A stretch of 64,000 nucleotides of DNA from Ohtaekwangia koreensis (GCF_900167975.1 NZ_FUZU01000003.1:1009267-1073266), one strand, 5' to 3'. Counted from the first letter of the stretch, positions 18,918 to 28,801 are shown. Notes: generated from the letters alone by a model not told the origin. Translations and numbers: made by a program.

Positions 18918-21395
18918 ATGAAAGTTTTTAAGTTCCTCATCTCTCTTCTCATCACTGTAGGGCTCGTATACGTTCTGGATAACAGCTTGGTGGTGAAGGG
19001 AAACCGACTTCCCCCGTTAGGGAGATTCCTCGATCCGTTTCATGGATTCTGGCAAAATATCGAATCGAAAGATGCACGTGTTCCCGAACAACCGGATATT
19101 CCGGGGTTAAAGGGCAAGGTCACGATCGTGTTCGACAGCCTGATGATCCCGCATATATTCGCGGAGAACGATGAGGATCTTTACCTGGCGCAGGGTTATG
19201 TTACCGCCATGCACAGGCTTTGGCAAATGGAAATTCAAACGCATGCCGCTGCAGGAAGAGTTTCTGAAATTGTGGGAGAAGTAGCACTCGACAACGATAG
19301 GGCTAACCGAAGACTCGGGATGGTATATGGTGCTGAGAAAGCGTTGGCCGGTATGATGAAAAATCCTACCACCAAAATGATGGTGGAAAAATATACCGAA
19401 GGCGTAAATGCCTATATCGCGTCACTCAATGATAAGACACTTCCGTTCGAATATAAATTACTCGATTACAAACCTGAACCGTGGAAACCCCTGAAGTGCG
19501 CTTTGCTGTTAAAAAATATGGCGAAAACACTTTGCATGGGCGACAAGGATATGGAGATGACCAATACCCTGAAGCTATACGGTAAAGACGTAGTGGAATT
19601 GCTATACCCGGATCGCGAACCTATCGGTGATCCTATTGTCGACCATGCGAATGCTTGGAAATTCAAACCCATTACTTTTGATAGTATATCACGCAGTGTA
19701 CCCGAAGAGTATATCAACGTAAAAAAAATACCTCCCTCCGATCCTACTGCAGGCAGTAACAACTGGGCTGTAAGCGGAAGTAAAACTGCGAGCGGTTCGC
19801 CTATACTGTGTGGCGATCCACATCTTAATTTGTCGCTGCCATCTATCTGGTATATTGTTCAGTTGCATGCACCCGGCACCAATGCGATGGGCGCTTCCTT
19901 ACCAGGATCTCCTGCTATCATTATAGGCTATACGGATTCCGTTGCGTGGAGTGTTACAAACGCTCAACGCGATCTTGTCGATTGGTTTGCTATTGAATTC
20001 GAGAATGACAAGAAGGATAAGTATATGTTCGATGGTAAATGGACAGAAACTAAAAAAGTGATTGAAGAGATCCACGTTCGTGGGAAAGATATAGTGTACG
20101 ACACCGTGATCTATACGCACTGGGGTCCGATCACGTACGATGAAGATTTTCATGGAGAGAATAATCTTGTGCAGCATGCTTTCCGATGGATGGCGCACGA
20201 TGAATCGGAAGAACTCATGACGTTCTATAAACTGAATCGTGCAAAAAATCATAATGACTATACGGATGCCCTTCATCATTACGCTACGCCACCGCAGAAT
20301 TTTGTATTCGCTTCTGCTTCCGGAGATATAGCGATGCGGGTGCAAGGTAAATTTCCAGTGCGAAGAGTATATGAAGGAAAATTTATACTCGATGGCAGTA
20401 AAAGCACTAACGGCTGGCAAGCCTATATACCAAACGAACAAAACATACAGTATAAAAATCCGGAGCGCGGCTTTGTAAGCTCGGCAAATCAATACCCGGT
20501 AGATGCCACTTATCCCTACTACATCACAGCTTCCAATTTCGAAGCCTATCGCAACAGAAGAATAAACACTGTACTTAATGGATTGACTGGAATTACTATT
20601 GAGGACATGATGAAGCTGCAAAACGACAACTATAATTTAAAAGCAGCCGAGAGCCTCCCTATATTTCTAAGTCACCTGGACTCCACGCATCTCACCCCAC
20701 AACAGGCCCGGGCGTTTCAAATTCTTAAAGATTGGAACTATATAAATGATAAGGATTCAGAAGGCGCTTCTTACTATGAAGCCTGGTGGGATGTATTGAT
20801 GCCGTTGATCTGGGATGAGCTCGATAAAAACAAGACTGCACTTACGCGTCCGACTACCTTTAATACCATCCGGTTGATCAAAGAGAAACCTGACCTTGTT
20901 TTCTTTGATATACAGGGAACGCCAGAAAAAGAAATGGCGGGAGATGTACTCCGAAAAGCTTTTGCACTGAGCGTTGAAGATATTGAAAAATGGAAACAGG
21001 AACGGAAAGCTAAACTTGCAACAACAGCCAGCACCGAGAAACCAAACGATGGTGCCCGGTGGTCGGTATATAAAGATAGTTATATAGGACATTTACTTCG
21101 CCTGGAACCTTTGAATGTACGGGTGCTCACCGGTGGTAATCACGACATCGTTAATGCGCATTCCAAAACCAACGGACCTTCGTGGAGAATGATCGTGAGC
21201 CTGGAAAAATCCGGGGCCAAAGGATGGGGTGTATATCCTGGTGGACAATCAGGAAATCCTGGAAGCACCTACTATAGCAACATGGTTCCAGCCTGGAGCA
21301 CAGGGAAATATTATAGCCTGGGCTTCTTTCAAAAACTGGAAGATGCCGGTTCCGAAAAAATCACCACCCTTCAACTCAATCCTGCAACCAAATGA
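18918..21395 (+). CDS. Penicillin acylase family hydrolase
   Basis: About 825 residues from the ATG at 18918. The frame is open further upstream, but that part overlaps kdsC on the other strand, and only the 18918 start gives a signal peptide or anchor (FKFLISLLITVGLVYVL). It is an N-terminal nucleophile hydrolase precursor: residues 280-283 are SNNW after a glycine, the typical autocleavage site where Ser280 becomes the N-terminal nucleophile of the beta chain. The alpha-chain part shows DEDLYLAQGYVTAMHRLWQM and a later GYTDSVAWSVTNAQRDLVDW block. Family members cleave amides such as acyl-homoserine lactones or beta-lactam side chains; the true substrate is unknown. It overlaps the next gene by 4 bases. 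Confidence 0.93.
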   Translation: MKVFKFLISLLITVGLVYVLDNSLVVKGNRLPPLGRFLDPFHGFWQNIESKDARVPEQPDIPGLKGKVTIVFDSLMIPHIFAENDEDLYLAQGYVTAMHRLWQMEIQTHAAAGRVSEIVGEVALDNDRANRRLGMVYGAEKALAGMMKNPTTKMMVEKYTEGVNAYIASLNDKTLPFEYKLLDYKPEPWKPLKCALLLKNMAKTLCMGDKDMEMTNTLKLYGKDVVELLYPDREPIGDPIVDHANAWKFKPITFDSISRSVPEEYINVKKIPPSDPTAGSNNWAVSGSKTASGSPILCGDPHLNLSLPSIWYIVQLHAPGTNAMGASLPGSPAIIIGYTDSVAWSVTNAQRDLVDWFAIEFENDKKDKYMFDGKWTETKKVIEEIHVRGKDIVYDTVIYTHWGPITYDEDFHGENNLVQHAFRWMAHDESEELMTFYKLNRAKNHNDYTDALHHYATPPQNFVFASASGDIAMRVQGKFPVRRVYEGKFILDGSKSTNGWQAYIPNEQNIQYKNPERGFVSSANQYPVDATYPYYITASNFEAYRNRRINTVLNGLTGITIEDMMKLQNDNYNLKAAESLPIFLSHLDSTHLTPQQARAFQILKDWNYINDKDSEGASYYEAWWDVLMPLIWDELDKNKTALTRPTTFNTIRLIKEKPDLVFFDIQGTPEKEMAGDVLRKAFALSVEDIEKWKQERKAKLATTASTEKPNDGARWSVYKDSYIGHLLRLEPLNVRVLTGGNHDIVNAHSKTNGPSWRMIVSLEKSGAKGWGVYPGGQSGNPGSTYYSNMVPAWSTGKYYSLGFFQKLEDAGSEKITTLQLNPATK

Positions 21396-21742
21396 AATTT
21401 ATCATACAGGTAATCGCTATAGTTATATTGGCATTTATAGCTGAGTCATTTCTTCCCTGGTATAGCCTTGCAATAGCAGCTGCTATAGCCGGGTACTTTT
21501 TAAAATCGAGGGCCAACTTTCTCGCAGGGTTTCTGGCCATCGGATTCCTGTGGTTCATCAACGCCTGGATGATCGACAGTGATGCTGCCGTTGATCTTGC
21601 CGGTAAAGTAGCGTTGATCTTTCCTTTGAAGGAGAAAAATCTGCTTATGCTTGTAACCGCTTGTCTCGGAGCAATTGTTGGCGGCTTTGCTACCCTCACC
21701 GGGTCGCTACTAAAAACTGAGAAGAAGAGAAACTACTATTAA
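21392..21742 (+). CDS. Small integral membrane protein coupled to the acylase gene
   Basis: A 116-residue protein with four hydrophobic segments (about 3-17, 24-40, 44-60 and 84-106) and a lysine-rich C-terminus. Its ATG overlaps the acylase stop (ATGA), which suggests translational coupling. I do not recognise a characterised family. The pairing with a periplasmic or anchored acylase hints at a role in the envelope, but no function can be assigned. Confidence 0.75.
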   Translation: MKFIIQVIAIVILAFIAESFLPWYSLAIAAAIAGYFLKSRANFLAGFLAIGFLWFINAWMIDSDAAVDLAGKVALIFPLKEKNLLMLVTACLGAIVGGFATLTGSLLKTEKKRNYY

Positions 21743-21838
21743 TTTTTAGTTAAACTGTTTGAATTTGGACACTTGTATACGTGTTAACGCTTTAGAATAT
21801 ACTATATTGAGTTAAATAAAACCTAAACACGTACCTAT

Positions 21839-22238
21839 ATGAAAACAAAAAACGTACAGGCGGCATTCTTAATTAGTGCTATAGCATTTAGCTTATTCAG
21901 CTTTATAGCAGTGCAACAATGGGTAGAGCTGGGCTCTCGCAAAGTAAACTTTGGACTGGACCGTGATGTGATCAACGTGTCCAATCGTGATGGCTATTTC
22001 GAAGCCATCAAAATTGTAGTTCGCGGAGGCGCGCTAAATATGCACCGATGCACCGTTCATTTTGAAAATGGCGGCACACAGGAAGTTGAGTTGCGTCACA
22101 ATTTTGCGAAGGGTTCTGACAGCCGCGTTGTTGATCTGAAAAGGAAATAAGCGCTATATCGATAAGATCGAATTCTGGTATGATACTAAAAATGCTGCTA
22201 ACCGCAAGGCAGAAGTTGTTGTCTGGGGCAAACGTTAA
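21839..22238 (+). pseudogene. DUF2541-like exported protein, frameshifted
   Basis: The first frame gives 103 residues with a signal peptide and stops at 22150. Removing one A from the AAAA run at 22139-22142 lets the frame run on to 22238 with a coherent C-terminus: GNKRYIDKIEFWYDTK, then AEVVVWGKR. Proteins of the DUF2541 type end in just such a 'DLKGG-R-I-KIEFWYDT' block, so the two pieces clearly belong to one gene of 132 residues. The extra base is either a true mutation or a sequencing error in a homopolymer. It is a small secreted beta-rich protein of unknown role. Confidence 0.8.
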
Positions 22239-22282
22239 TTTCTCTAAAATAGAAAAAAATCACCTATATAGATATATAAGTA

Positions 22283-22313
22283 AAGCCTCGAAGTTAAAAT
22301 AACTTCGAGGCTT
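22283..22313. terminator. Hairpin terminator between convergent genes
   Basis: Perfect 14-base arms, 22283-22296 and 22300-22313 (core GCCTCGAAG), around a 3-base loop. It lies between the plus-strand DUF2541-like gene and the minus-strand permease gene, so it can serve both. On the minus strand it is followed by a short T-rich stretch (TTTACTTATAT). Confidence 0.65.
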
Positions 22314-22368
22314 AGCTACGGTAAATTATATATACAACCGGATCTGCATCTATAGCATATCGCTATAA

Positions 22369-25002
22369 TTATTCCATTCGCAGTGATTTTACCGGGTTTG
22401 CAAATGCTGCTTTCATTACCTGGTAGCTAACGGTGAACAGTGCAACCAACAATGAAGATCCTATCGCGAGTACAAAAAACCATGCGCTGATCTCTACCTG
22501 AAACTTAAAATTCTGCAACCACGTGCGCATCAGCCACCAGCCCAGCGGACCGGCAATCAAGAACGCAATCATTATAAGTCCTGCAAATTCCTTCCAGAAA
22601 ATCCAAAGTATATTTCCCGCACTGCTACCCAATATTTTACGAATACCTATTTCCTTCGACTTTTGCGTCACGGTGAAAGACACTAGTCCATATAGTCCAA
22701 GGCATCCAATGAAAATTGAGATAAGTGAGAACGTCTGGATCAATTTGAGCATAGTCTCTTCACTTTCATAAAACTTTGCTATACTATCGTCCAGAAATTC
22801 ATATTCAAAAATCTGATCAGGATGTTGCTGGCTCCATACTCCTTCAATGGCAGACAAGGTAGATTTTGCATCTGACAAATTCAGTTTCACCGCATAGTTT
22901 TCATAATCACCGCTATACGTGGTAATGAGTATAGGACTTATTTCTTCATGAAACGATTTATCATGGAAGTCTTTCAGCACACCTACAATAGATGCTACCA
23001 TTTGACCGCCATTGGCTACAATTACTTTTCCTATAGCATCTTCAGGAGACTCAAGTTCCAGCTTGCGTACCATGGCCTCATTCACTAACATTTCTCTTAC
23101 TGTATCAGAAGGTGTAAGATTTCTTCCGACAACAAATTCCAATCCGAACGTAGAAGCATAATCGGCATCAGCAGATTTTATGCTGGTTCTGAAATTGACT
23201 TCTTCCGAGCTATTATTAAATTTGATAGAGTTGCCCCAATCTTCTTCAGACGCAGGTGCAGTATAGCAGAGTGACACATCTTGAACTCCGCGTATCCTGG
23301 AGATTTCATTTTTCAATGCTTCCTTACTGGTCGGACTAGCATCGTTGCCTGTCGCGATCATTACAATCGCCTCCTGATCAAAACCCAAATCAGATTCTCT
23401 GGCAAATCGTATTTGACTAACAACCACGATCACTCCTATAATTAGTATCTGAGATATCGCAAACTGCGATACGATCAGCGTGCGACGCACATTGAAGCCA
23501 CCAACATTTTGTTGTGTAACTTTTCCTTTCAATGCTGTTACGGGTTGAAACTTCGCTAAAACAAGTGCTGGATAATATCCGGCCAGAAATGTAACCACGA
23601 CACCAAGCGTCACTATAAAATAGATCAACAGGTAATCCGCAAATGGATTTAGTGTCATGTGTATATTAAAAAGACTATTCGCATAAGGAAGAATCAGCGA
23701 AGCCAACCCTATAGCCATGACTATACCAATCCCGCAGATGATTGCTGTCTCAAAAATGAACTGCCAGAAAAGTTGACGCCTCAGGCTTCCCAAAACTTTC
23801 CGTACACCAACCTCCTTCGAGCGCTTTAAAGCTTGCGCTGTAGCCAGGTTCACAAAGTTTACGCATGCTGTTGCGATTAAAAATAAACCTACGATGGATA
23901 GTATATATAGCTTTTGTCTTTCCATAGCACCACCATACCGTGCATCGAAGTGAATCTCTTTCAGAGGTTGCAATTTATAGTGGTGTACATTCTTGCTGGT
24001 GGGGCGATGTTTCTTTACATACGCAGGCATAACACTTTCTACCTGTGCAATGGAGACGTTGGGCTGAAGCCGTGTATAGCATTGCATACCATCGCGAATG
24101 CCTCCCCATCCATCGGTCTCATTTGCCAGCCACGGATTATAGGATTTTAACGTGACATAGGATACAAAAATTCCTGCCTTTAAATCTGTATTCTCGGGAA
24201 AGTCCTTGAGTATACCTGTTACCGTGAATGGAAATTTATTTCCAAGCCAAAATGTTTTACCAATCGGATCTTCATTGCCAAAGTATTTTCGCGCAATGGC
24301 TTCGGTCATGACCGCAGTATTGGGATCAACAAGCACGGATCTTTCATCACCTTTCAATAAAGGGAAATTGAATATCTCGAAGAATGTTTTCTCGGCAAAT
24401 GCAAGTCCATCCGTTTCATTGTATTTTAATACTTTGTCTTTTTCCTTCAGCGTAATAAGCACATCACGCTCGGTATAGACACGCGCTACCTTTTCGCCAA
24501 ATGTATAGTCATTTCGGAAAGACTCTCCTAACGGTGATGGCACACAGTTTCTATAGGCCACTACATCGCGGTGCAATTCTGTAACGATTCTGTAAACACG
24601 GTTTGAATCCTTGTGGAAGTTATCAAAACTAAGGTGATGCGTCACAAAAGTAAAAATTAGAATACCACAGGTCATGCTGAGTGCAAGACCTGCTATATTA
24701 ATAATAGAATAGGCTTTATTACGTTCCAGGTTTCTCCACCCGATCTTAAAATAACTTCTGAACATAGTATAGTTGTTTACATGTATATATACTTCGGCTG
24801 GACGGATTATTCCAGGTCGGAAAAGCAGCAGCACATCGATGATGAACAGTATATCTGCTTTCCGTTTGCCGGATTTCTTTAATCGCCTTTCATAAACTTC
24901 CAGGAGATCGCCTTCGATGTAGTCCTGCATCTCGGGATGACAATACCAACGAAAGAAACGCATGAAGAGCCCCGGAGGTGACTGAATTGATTTTTTGCGC
25001 AT
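22369..25002 (-). CDS. FtsX/MacB-type ABC transporter permease with N-terminal prefix domain
   Basis: An 877-residue membrane protein. Residues 1-75 are a soluble prefix (RFFRWYCHPEMQDYIEGDLL) seen in Bacteroidota permeases encoded beside PadR regulators. Then come a MacB-type periplasmic domain between the first membrane helix (about 99-121) and the second, and two FtsX blocks, each preceded by the family's EVGVRKVLGS / EIGIRKILGS cytoplasmic signature. No ATPase domain is present; it would pair with a separate ABC ATPase. Such permeases use mechanotransmission to move substrates across the envelope. The start overlaps the stop of padR by one base (TGATG). Confidence 0.92.
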   Translation of the reverse strand: MRKKSIQSPPGLFMRFFRWYCHPEMQDYIEGDLLEVYERRLKKSGKRKADILFIIDVLLLFRPGIIRPAEVYIHVNNYTMFRSYFKIGWRNLERNKAYSIINIAGLALSMTCGILIFTFVTHHLSFDNFHKDSNRVYRIVTELHRDVVAYRNCVPSPLGESFRNDYTFGEKVARVYTERDVLITLKEKDKVLKYNETDGLAFAEKTFFEIFNFPLLKGDERSVLVDPNTAVMTEAIARKYFGNEDPIGKTFWLGNKFPFTVTGILKDFPENTDLKAGIFVSYVTLKSYNPWLANETDGWGGIRDGMQCYTRLQPNVSIAQVESVMPAYVKKHRPTSKNVHHYKLQPLKEIHFDARYGGAMERQKLYILSIVGLFLIATACVNFVNLATAQALKRSKEVGVRKVLGSLRRQLFWQFIFETAIICGIGIVMAIGLASLILPYANSLFNIHMTLNPFADYLLIYFIVTLGVVVTFLAGYYPALVLAKFQPVTALKGKVTQQNVGGFNVRRTLIVSQFAISQILIIGVIVVVSQIRFARESDLGFDQEAIVMIATGNDASPTSKEALKNEISRIRGVQDVSLCYTAPASEEDWGNSIKFNNSSEEVNFRTSIKSADADYASTFGLEFVVGRNLTPSDTVREMLVNEAMVRKLELESPEDAIGKVIVANGGQMVASIVGVLKDFHDKSFHEEISPILITTYSGDYENYAVKLNLSDAKSTLSAIEGVWSQQHPDQIFEYEFLDDSIAKFYESEETMLKLIQTFSLISIFIGCLGLYGLVSFTVTQKSKEIGIRKILGSSAGNILWIFWKEFAGLIMIAFLIAGPLGWWLMRTWLQNFKFQVEISAWFFVLAIGSSLLVALFTVSYQVMKAAFANPVKSLRME

Positions 25003-25343
25003 CAGCCTGCCAGGTTAATTTGAAATATAGTCTTGGGAATAGCCCGCCAAAGTTCTTCGCGGGTTTCTTTTGCATGTAACATGGCTTTCTTACCCATGGC
25101 GGTAATTTCAAAATATCGCTTAGGTCTCCCCGCTCTTTCATCACTGGACTCCCCAGCGTACGATTTAAGATAGCCTTTGTCTTCCAACCTTTTCAGCGCG
25201 GTGTGCAGCGCTCCCATGCTCACGGTTCGTGAAAGCCGGGATTCGATTTCATCTTTTATCGATACACTATACGCTTCGTTGTTAAGTATACCAATCGTCA
25301 GGATTACTATTTCTTCAAACTCCCCTAACTGATATTTTTTCAT
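25002..25343 (-). CDS. PadR-family transcriptional regulator
   Basis: A 113-residue winged-helix regulator. The PadR pattern is visible: LGEFEEIVILTIGIL, the helix-turn-helix around SVSIKDEIESRLSRTVSMGA, LHTALKRLEDKGYL and the wing GRPKRYFEITAMGK. It probably controls its own operon with the downstream permease, to which it is translationally linked (one-base overlap). A TACATTTG -7-like element lies at 25369-25362, just before the start. The signal sensed is unknown. Confidence 0.93.
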   Translation of the reverse strand: MKKYQLGEFEEIVILTIGILNNEAYSVSIKDEIESRLSRTVSMGALHTALKRLEDKGYLKSYAGESSDERAGRPKRYFEITAMGKKAMLHAKETREELWRAIPKTIFQINLAG

Positions 25344-25361
25344 CTCCGGAATAATTTAATC

Positions 25362-25369
25362 CAAATGTA
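25362..25369 (-). promoter_or_regulatory. Putative -7 element of the padR-permease operon
   Basis: TACATTTG on the minus strand fits the Bacteroidota -7 consensus TAnnTTTG and lies 18 bases before the padR start, so the leader would be very short. No TTG is found at the usual distance upstream, which lowers confidence. Confidence 0.3.
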
Positions 25370-25541
25370 GGAATAATAACTATGCCAGAAACTAAAACCC
25401 CTATATATACCCATCTGTGACACTGGATTACCGGGTCAGTGCACGCAATTGAACAATAACTGATCGAATCTGGTCGGTCGCGAATAAGTTTTTACACTGT
25501 TGGAAAAAGTAATCTATAATTTGCCCGGCAGATGGCAATTT

Positions 25542-26951
25542 TTAGAAAAGGAAACCATAATTATCTTCCAATCTTTCAAGTAGTTCATCCGCATTCACTT
25601 TCTTCCTGAAAAAATTTTCGAACGGATCACCAACGTTTTTGAGCCTTGTAAAGATGGTTTCTGTATTGAAGTCTTCCAATCTTAACCCCTCCTTTATTTC
25701 TTCCCATAGAAGCGGAGTTGCAATCGTGGCCAACGGTCCGGCTACCAGAGAGTATGGAGCGACAATACTTTTTCCTTCCTCATTACATGTATAGTCTAAC
25801 GACACCTTCCCATACACATCACCACCCGATCCCTCACGGACTACATCATTTGGGATTTTCAGGCTGATAAGATTACAGATATATTCGGCTACAGCTTTCG
25901 CGGTTTCAAACTTACTTTTGGAATCGAGTGGTATATAAACATGCAGCCCAGATTTACCATCTGCCTTTATAAAAGAAGGTAACTTCAATCCATCTAAAAT
26001 CTCCTTGGCCGTGAGCGTTACATCCAAAGCCTTTACAAGTTCAAATTCCGGAGAATCAATTACAATAAGAATATAGTCTGGCGTGGCAGGCTGCTTTACT
26101 TTCGCGTGCGCAACATTAAACTCGATATATCCTCGTTCTACATACAGTAACACATGCTCTTTATCATTGCATAAAAGTATAGACTGTGTTTTATCCTTCG
26201 GCATGGTAATCGGTTTAATCCAGTCAGGCATCTCCTCTTCGTCACTTTGAAATAGTGATGCTACGTTTAATGCTACCGGAGCACGTAAACTTTCAGCTTG
26301 TTGGCGTACCCATAAGGGGCGATCCTTCATATAGGGTAAAATATATTCCGATATTTTGTTATAGTAATTCAGTACATCTTGTTTGTTCAACCGTGGTTGC
26401 CTGAAAATGATTTTATCAAGATCTGTAAATTGAATCTTGTGCCGCAGTTTGAAATCAGGTTGCCGGGGCGCTTTCTCAACGATCTTGATTTCCTTCGTTG
26501 GAGCACGAGCCTTTTCTTTTTTCGTTACAGCTGGTTTCTCTTTCGACTTAGGAGCAGGGAAATCATATTTCCTAGCTTTCTCTTTTTTTCGAACGACAGG
26601 AAGTTCGGGAAGCGAACTGAATTCCTTCTTTATCGCTTCGTCAAATTCGAATGGTGCTTCATCCCATATTTTATTCGAACTGCTATGAAAGTAATATATA
26701 CCAGAAACCTCATCACTACTATTGAGCTGATGGTTGGATGATTCAAGATTATTCAGCACCGTTTCATAGCCCATGTCGTAAAACAATTCGGCATCGCCTT
26801 GGAGTCCTTCAACGCTTATCCGCTCATCTATAGACTGACCTGCCTTGGTGATGTAAAGCCGTATCAGCTTTTCGCGGTCTGCCCTGTCTTTACAGTCTTT
26901 GACCAACTGAAGAATCGTCTTGAATGCTTTTGTGTTCTTGCGAATTAACAT
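25542..26951 (-). CDS. Stand-alone LigD polymerase/primase-like protein with altered active site
   Basis: About 469 residues from the ATG at 26951. The frame reaches 26990, but a TATATTTG -7-like element at 26979-26972 argues for the inner start. Numbered from the longer frame, residues 185-435 resemble the polymerase domain of DNA ligase D: FTDLDKIIF, DVLNYYNKISEYILPYMKDR, PDWIKP, PSFIKADGKSGLHVYIPL, KVSLDYTCNEEGKSIVAPYS and PLLWEEI. The catalytic DxD that normally follows 'PDrlvf' reads VIDS, so one of the two metal-binding aspartates appears lost; the motif II histidine (His350) and the motif III aspartate (Asp399) remain. The ~180-residue N-terminal part (partly lysine-rich) is unrecognised. 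No ligase, nuclease or Ku gene is in the window. Confidence 0.75.
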   Translation of the reverse strand: MLIRKNTKAFKTILQLVKDCKDRADREKLIRLYITKAGQSIDERISVEGLQGDAELFYDMGYETVLNNLESSNHQLNSSDEVSGIYYFHSSSNKIWDEAPFEFDEAIKKEFSSLPELPVVRKKEKARKYDFPAPKSKEKPAVTKKEKARAPTKEIKIVEKAPRQPDFKLRHKIQFTDLDKIIFRQPRLNKQDVLNYYNKISEYILPYMKDRPLWVRQQAESLRAPVALNVASLFQSDEEEMPDWIKPITMPKDKTQSILLCNDKEHVLLYVERGYIEFNVAHAKVKQPATPDYILIVIDSPEFELVKALDVTLTAKEILDGLKLPSFIKADGKSGLHVYIPLDSKSKFETAKAVAEYICNLISLKIPNDVVREGSGGDVYGKVSLDYTCNEEGKSIVAPYSLVAGPLATIATPLLWEEIKEGLRLEDFNTETIFTRLKNVGDPFENFFRKKVNADELLERLEDNYGFLF

Positions 26952-27062
26952 CGTGCGAGTGCTTGATTGTCCAAATATAAAATTAAGCATTCACGATGTT
27001 CTGCGTACACTATTTTTTAGCCGAAACTATATTTAATAGCTTGGCTTTTTTTGTCAATACGC

Positions 27063-28502
27063 TTATTTGATGCGCTTGAATTTGACATTCTTCGCTCCGA
27101 AATTTGAAATCTTAAATCTGGTCACTTCCTTTCCTTTCCGTATGAACTCCAGTTCGAAAGCAAACGTGTTTACGCCTGAAAATTTGTCTTTCCCTATGGG
27201 AGAAAGTTCCATATCACTCAGCCGCGGATGCGTCATTATCAATGTATCCTTTATAATCTTGAATCTATATACTGTGGTCAGCTCGTCACTTTGATAAGCA
27301 CCTTCAAAGTCGGTTAACCGGTTGCTATACTTCTCTGGTTCCGCAGGAGTTTTACTTGCGCTCTGTGTAGTAATAACATTGGGCACTTCTATAAATTTAT
27401 CCTGAAGGTACAAATCTATCAGTGGCGTAACTTTCCCCAGCATTGTATAGTGTTCATTGTTGCTCAACGTAATTACAGCCAGGTTGTTTTCAGGAAACCT
27501 CATCAGCACGGCTCTATATCCGGCAACATGTCCGCCATGACTGATAACCGGAAGACCTTTATGCTTTCTGCGTAATTGACCTTTTGCATGATATATAGTA
27601 TCCTCTTGACTCATGGCCCATACAACGGGTTCGTTATTGTCCAATACAGAAATTTCGTTGAACGCCTTAATCAATGCTTGATCGCCTACGATCGGATTAT
27701 CAAAATTGTTGACCCACTTTGCCAGGTCTTCCGCAGTTGTCAATAAATTCGAGGGGCCAACGTTGGAATGGCTCTGTTCCATTTTTGTGAACTTGCCGTC
27801 TTTTAACTGGTATGAATACGCGCGATTTTTTATGGTCTTATGGTAATCATCATAAAACAGTGAGTTGGTCATTCCCAGAGGTTCAAAAATATTTGCTCTC
27901 GTAAAATCAGAAAAAGACTGCCCGGTGATTCGACTGACCGCTTCTGCTAAAAGAGTATAGCCTGTGTTGCAGTATCCGAATGCAGTTCCTGTTTTGAAGT
28001 TCAGTTCTTTCTGTATTGACGCCAGCTTTAAAATCTGTTCTGTGGTTATTACATCTTCCTCATGCCAGCCCGCCAGTGCATGTATAGCCCATTGATCGCG
28101 CAGGCCACTTGTATGCGCCAGCAGGTGTTTGATCCTGATCGGACTACCATAATCGGGAAGCTCCGGTATATATTTCCGAATGTCATCCTCGAATGAAATT
28201 TTCCCTTGTCGCTCTAACAGGTATACTGAGAATGCCGTGAACTGTTTGGAAACGGAACCTATATGCATCGGTGTTTGTGTCGTGACGGGAATATCATATT
28301 CGAGATTGGCCATTCCATATCCTTTTTTAAAAACTATCTTTCCGTCCTTCACCACTACCACGGCAACGCCCGCGGTTTCTGAATTATATTCCGAGAACAA
28401 GCTATCGATCTTCTTCTCGATCCATTGATCAGGAAACTGCGCAATAGCATTGTATGTGATTAGCAACAGAATGATGGAGGTTGATACCGTTCGTATTTTC
28501 AT
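27063..28502 (-). CDS. Serine hydrolase, class C beta-lactamase fold
   Basis: About 479 residues. The ATG at 28502 directly precedes the signal peptide; an ATG 15 bases upstream is possible. In the longer numbering the catalytic motifs of the beta-lactamase/penicillin-binding-protein-like family are SVSK (88-91), the YxN tyrosine motif YCN (182-184) and a HGG triad later in the protein (SHGGHVAGY). The C-terminal ~110 residues form a beta-rich extension often seen in Bacteroidota members. It acts in the periplasm or outside the cell as an esterase, peptidase or amidase; resistance to beta-lactams cannot be inferred. Confidence 0.92.
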   Translation of the reverse strand: MKIRTVSTSIILLLITYNAIAQFPDQWIEKKIDSLFSEYNSETAGVAVVVVKDGKIVFKKGYGMANLEYDIPVTTQTPMHIGSVSKQFTAFSVYLLERQGKISFEDDIRKYIPELPDYGSPIRIKHLLAHTSGLRDQWAIHALAGWHEEDVITTEQILKLASIQKELNFKTGTAFGYCNTGYTLLAEAVSRITGQSFSDFTRANIFEPLGMTNSLFYDDYHKTIKNRAYSYQLKDGKFTKMEQSHSNVGPSNLLTTAEDLAKWVNNFDNPIVGDQALIKAFNEISVLDNNEPVVWAMSQEDTIYHAKGQLRRKHKGLPVISHGGHVAGYRAVLMRFPENNLAVITLSNNEHYTMLGKVTPLIDLYLQDKFIEVPNVITTQSASKTPAEPEKYSNRLTDFEGAYQSDELTTVYRFKIIKDTLIMTHPRLSDMELSPIGKDKFSGVNTFAFELEFIRKGKEVTRFKISNFGAKNVKFKRIK

Positions 28503-28517
28503 GGTATATATTTTCAT

Positions 28518-28801
28518 GGATGGAGCGTAGCACTATAATTTTATACGATCGAAAAATAATATCAAAATTTATCGGACGAACTACACGCAGAGGATGCCAG
28601 AAGACGGTTGAAATTATACTACTACTGATCGCAAATCGCTCTTCGCGATGTAAACATAAAAATCGGGCATCTGCCTTTTCCTTCATCCGCAATTAGGCGC
28701 TCTTTTTACGGGGAAAAACTCATTGCTGCCTTACAAAAAAAGATTTTGTGCGTTTGGGGGTGGCGGCCATTTTGCGTGCTATAGAGGAAACATATGTGCT
28801 A
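28518..28801. other. 284-base intergenic region between divergent genes
   Basis: It must hold the promoters of the serine hydrolase (minus) and the small exported protein (plus), but no clear consensus is seen. At 28745-28772 a G-rich stretch (TTTTGTGCG followed by GGGGGTGG) resembles part of the region at 56143-56160. Confidence 0.4.

Noticed and set aside
19899..20621. 240-codon open frame on the minus strand
   Set aside because: Antisense to the acylase gene, no recognisable protein features.
28748..28801. Longer N-terminus of the small exported protein
   Set aside because: The extra 18 residues come before a good signal peptide and cover a G-rich non-coding-looking stretch.
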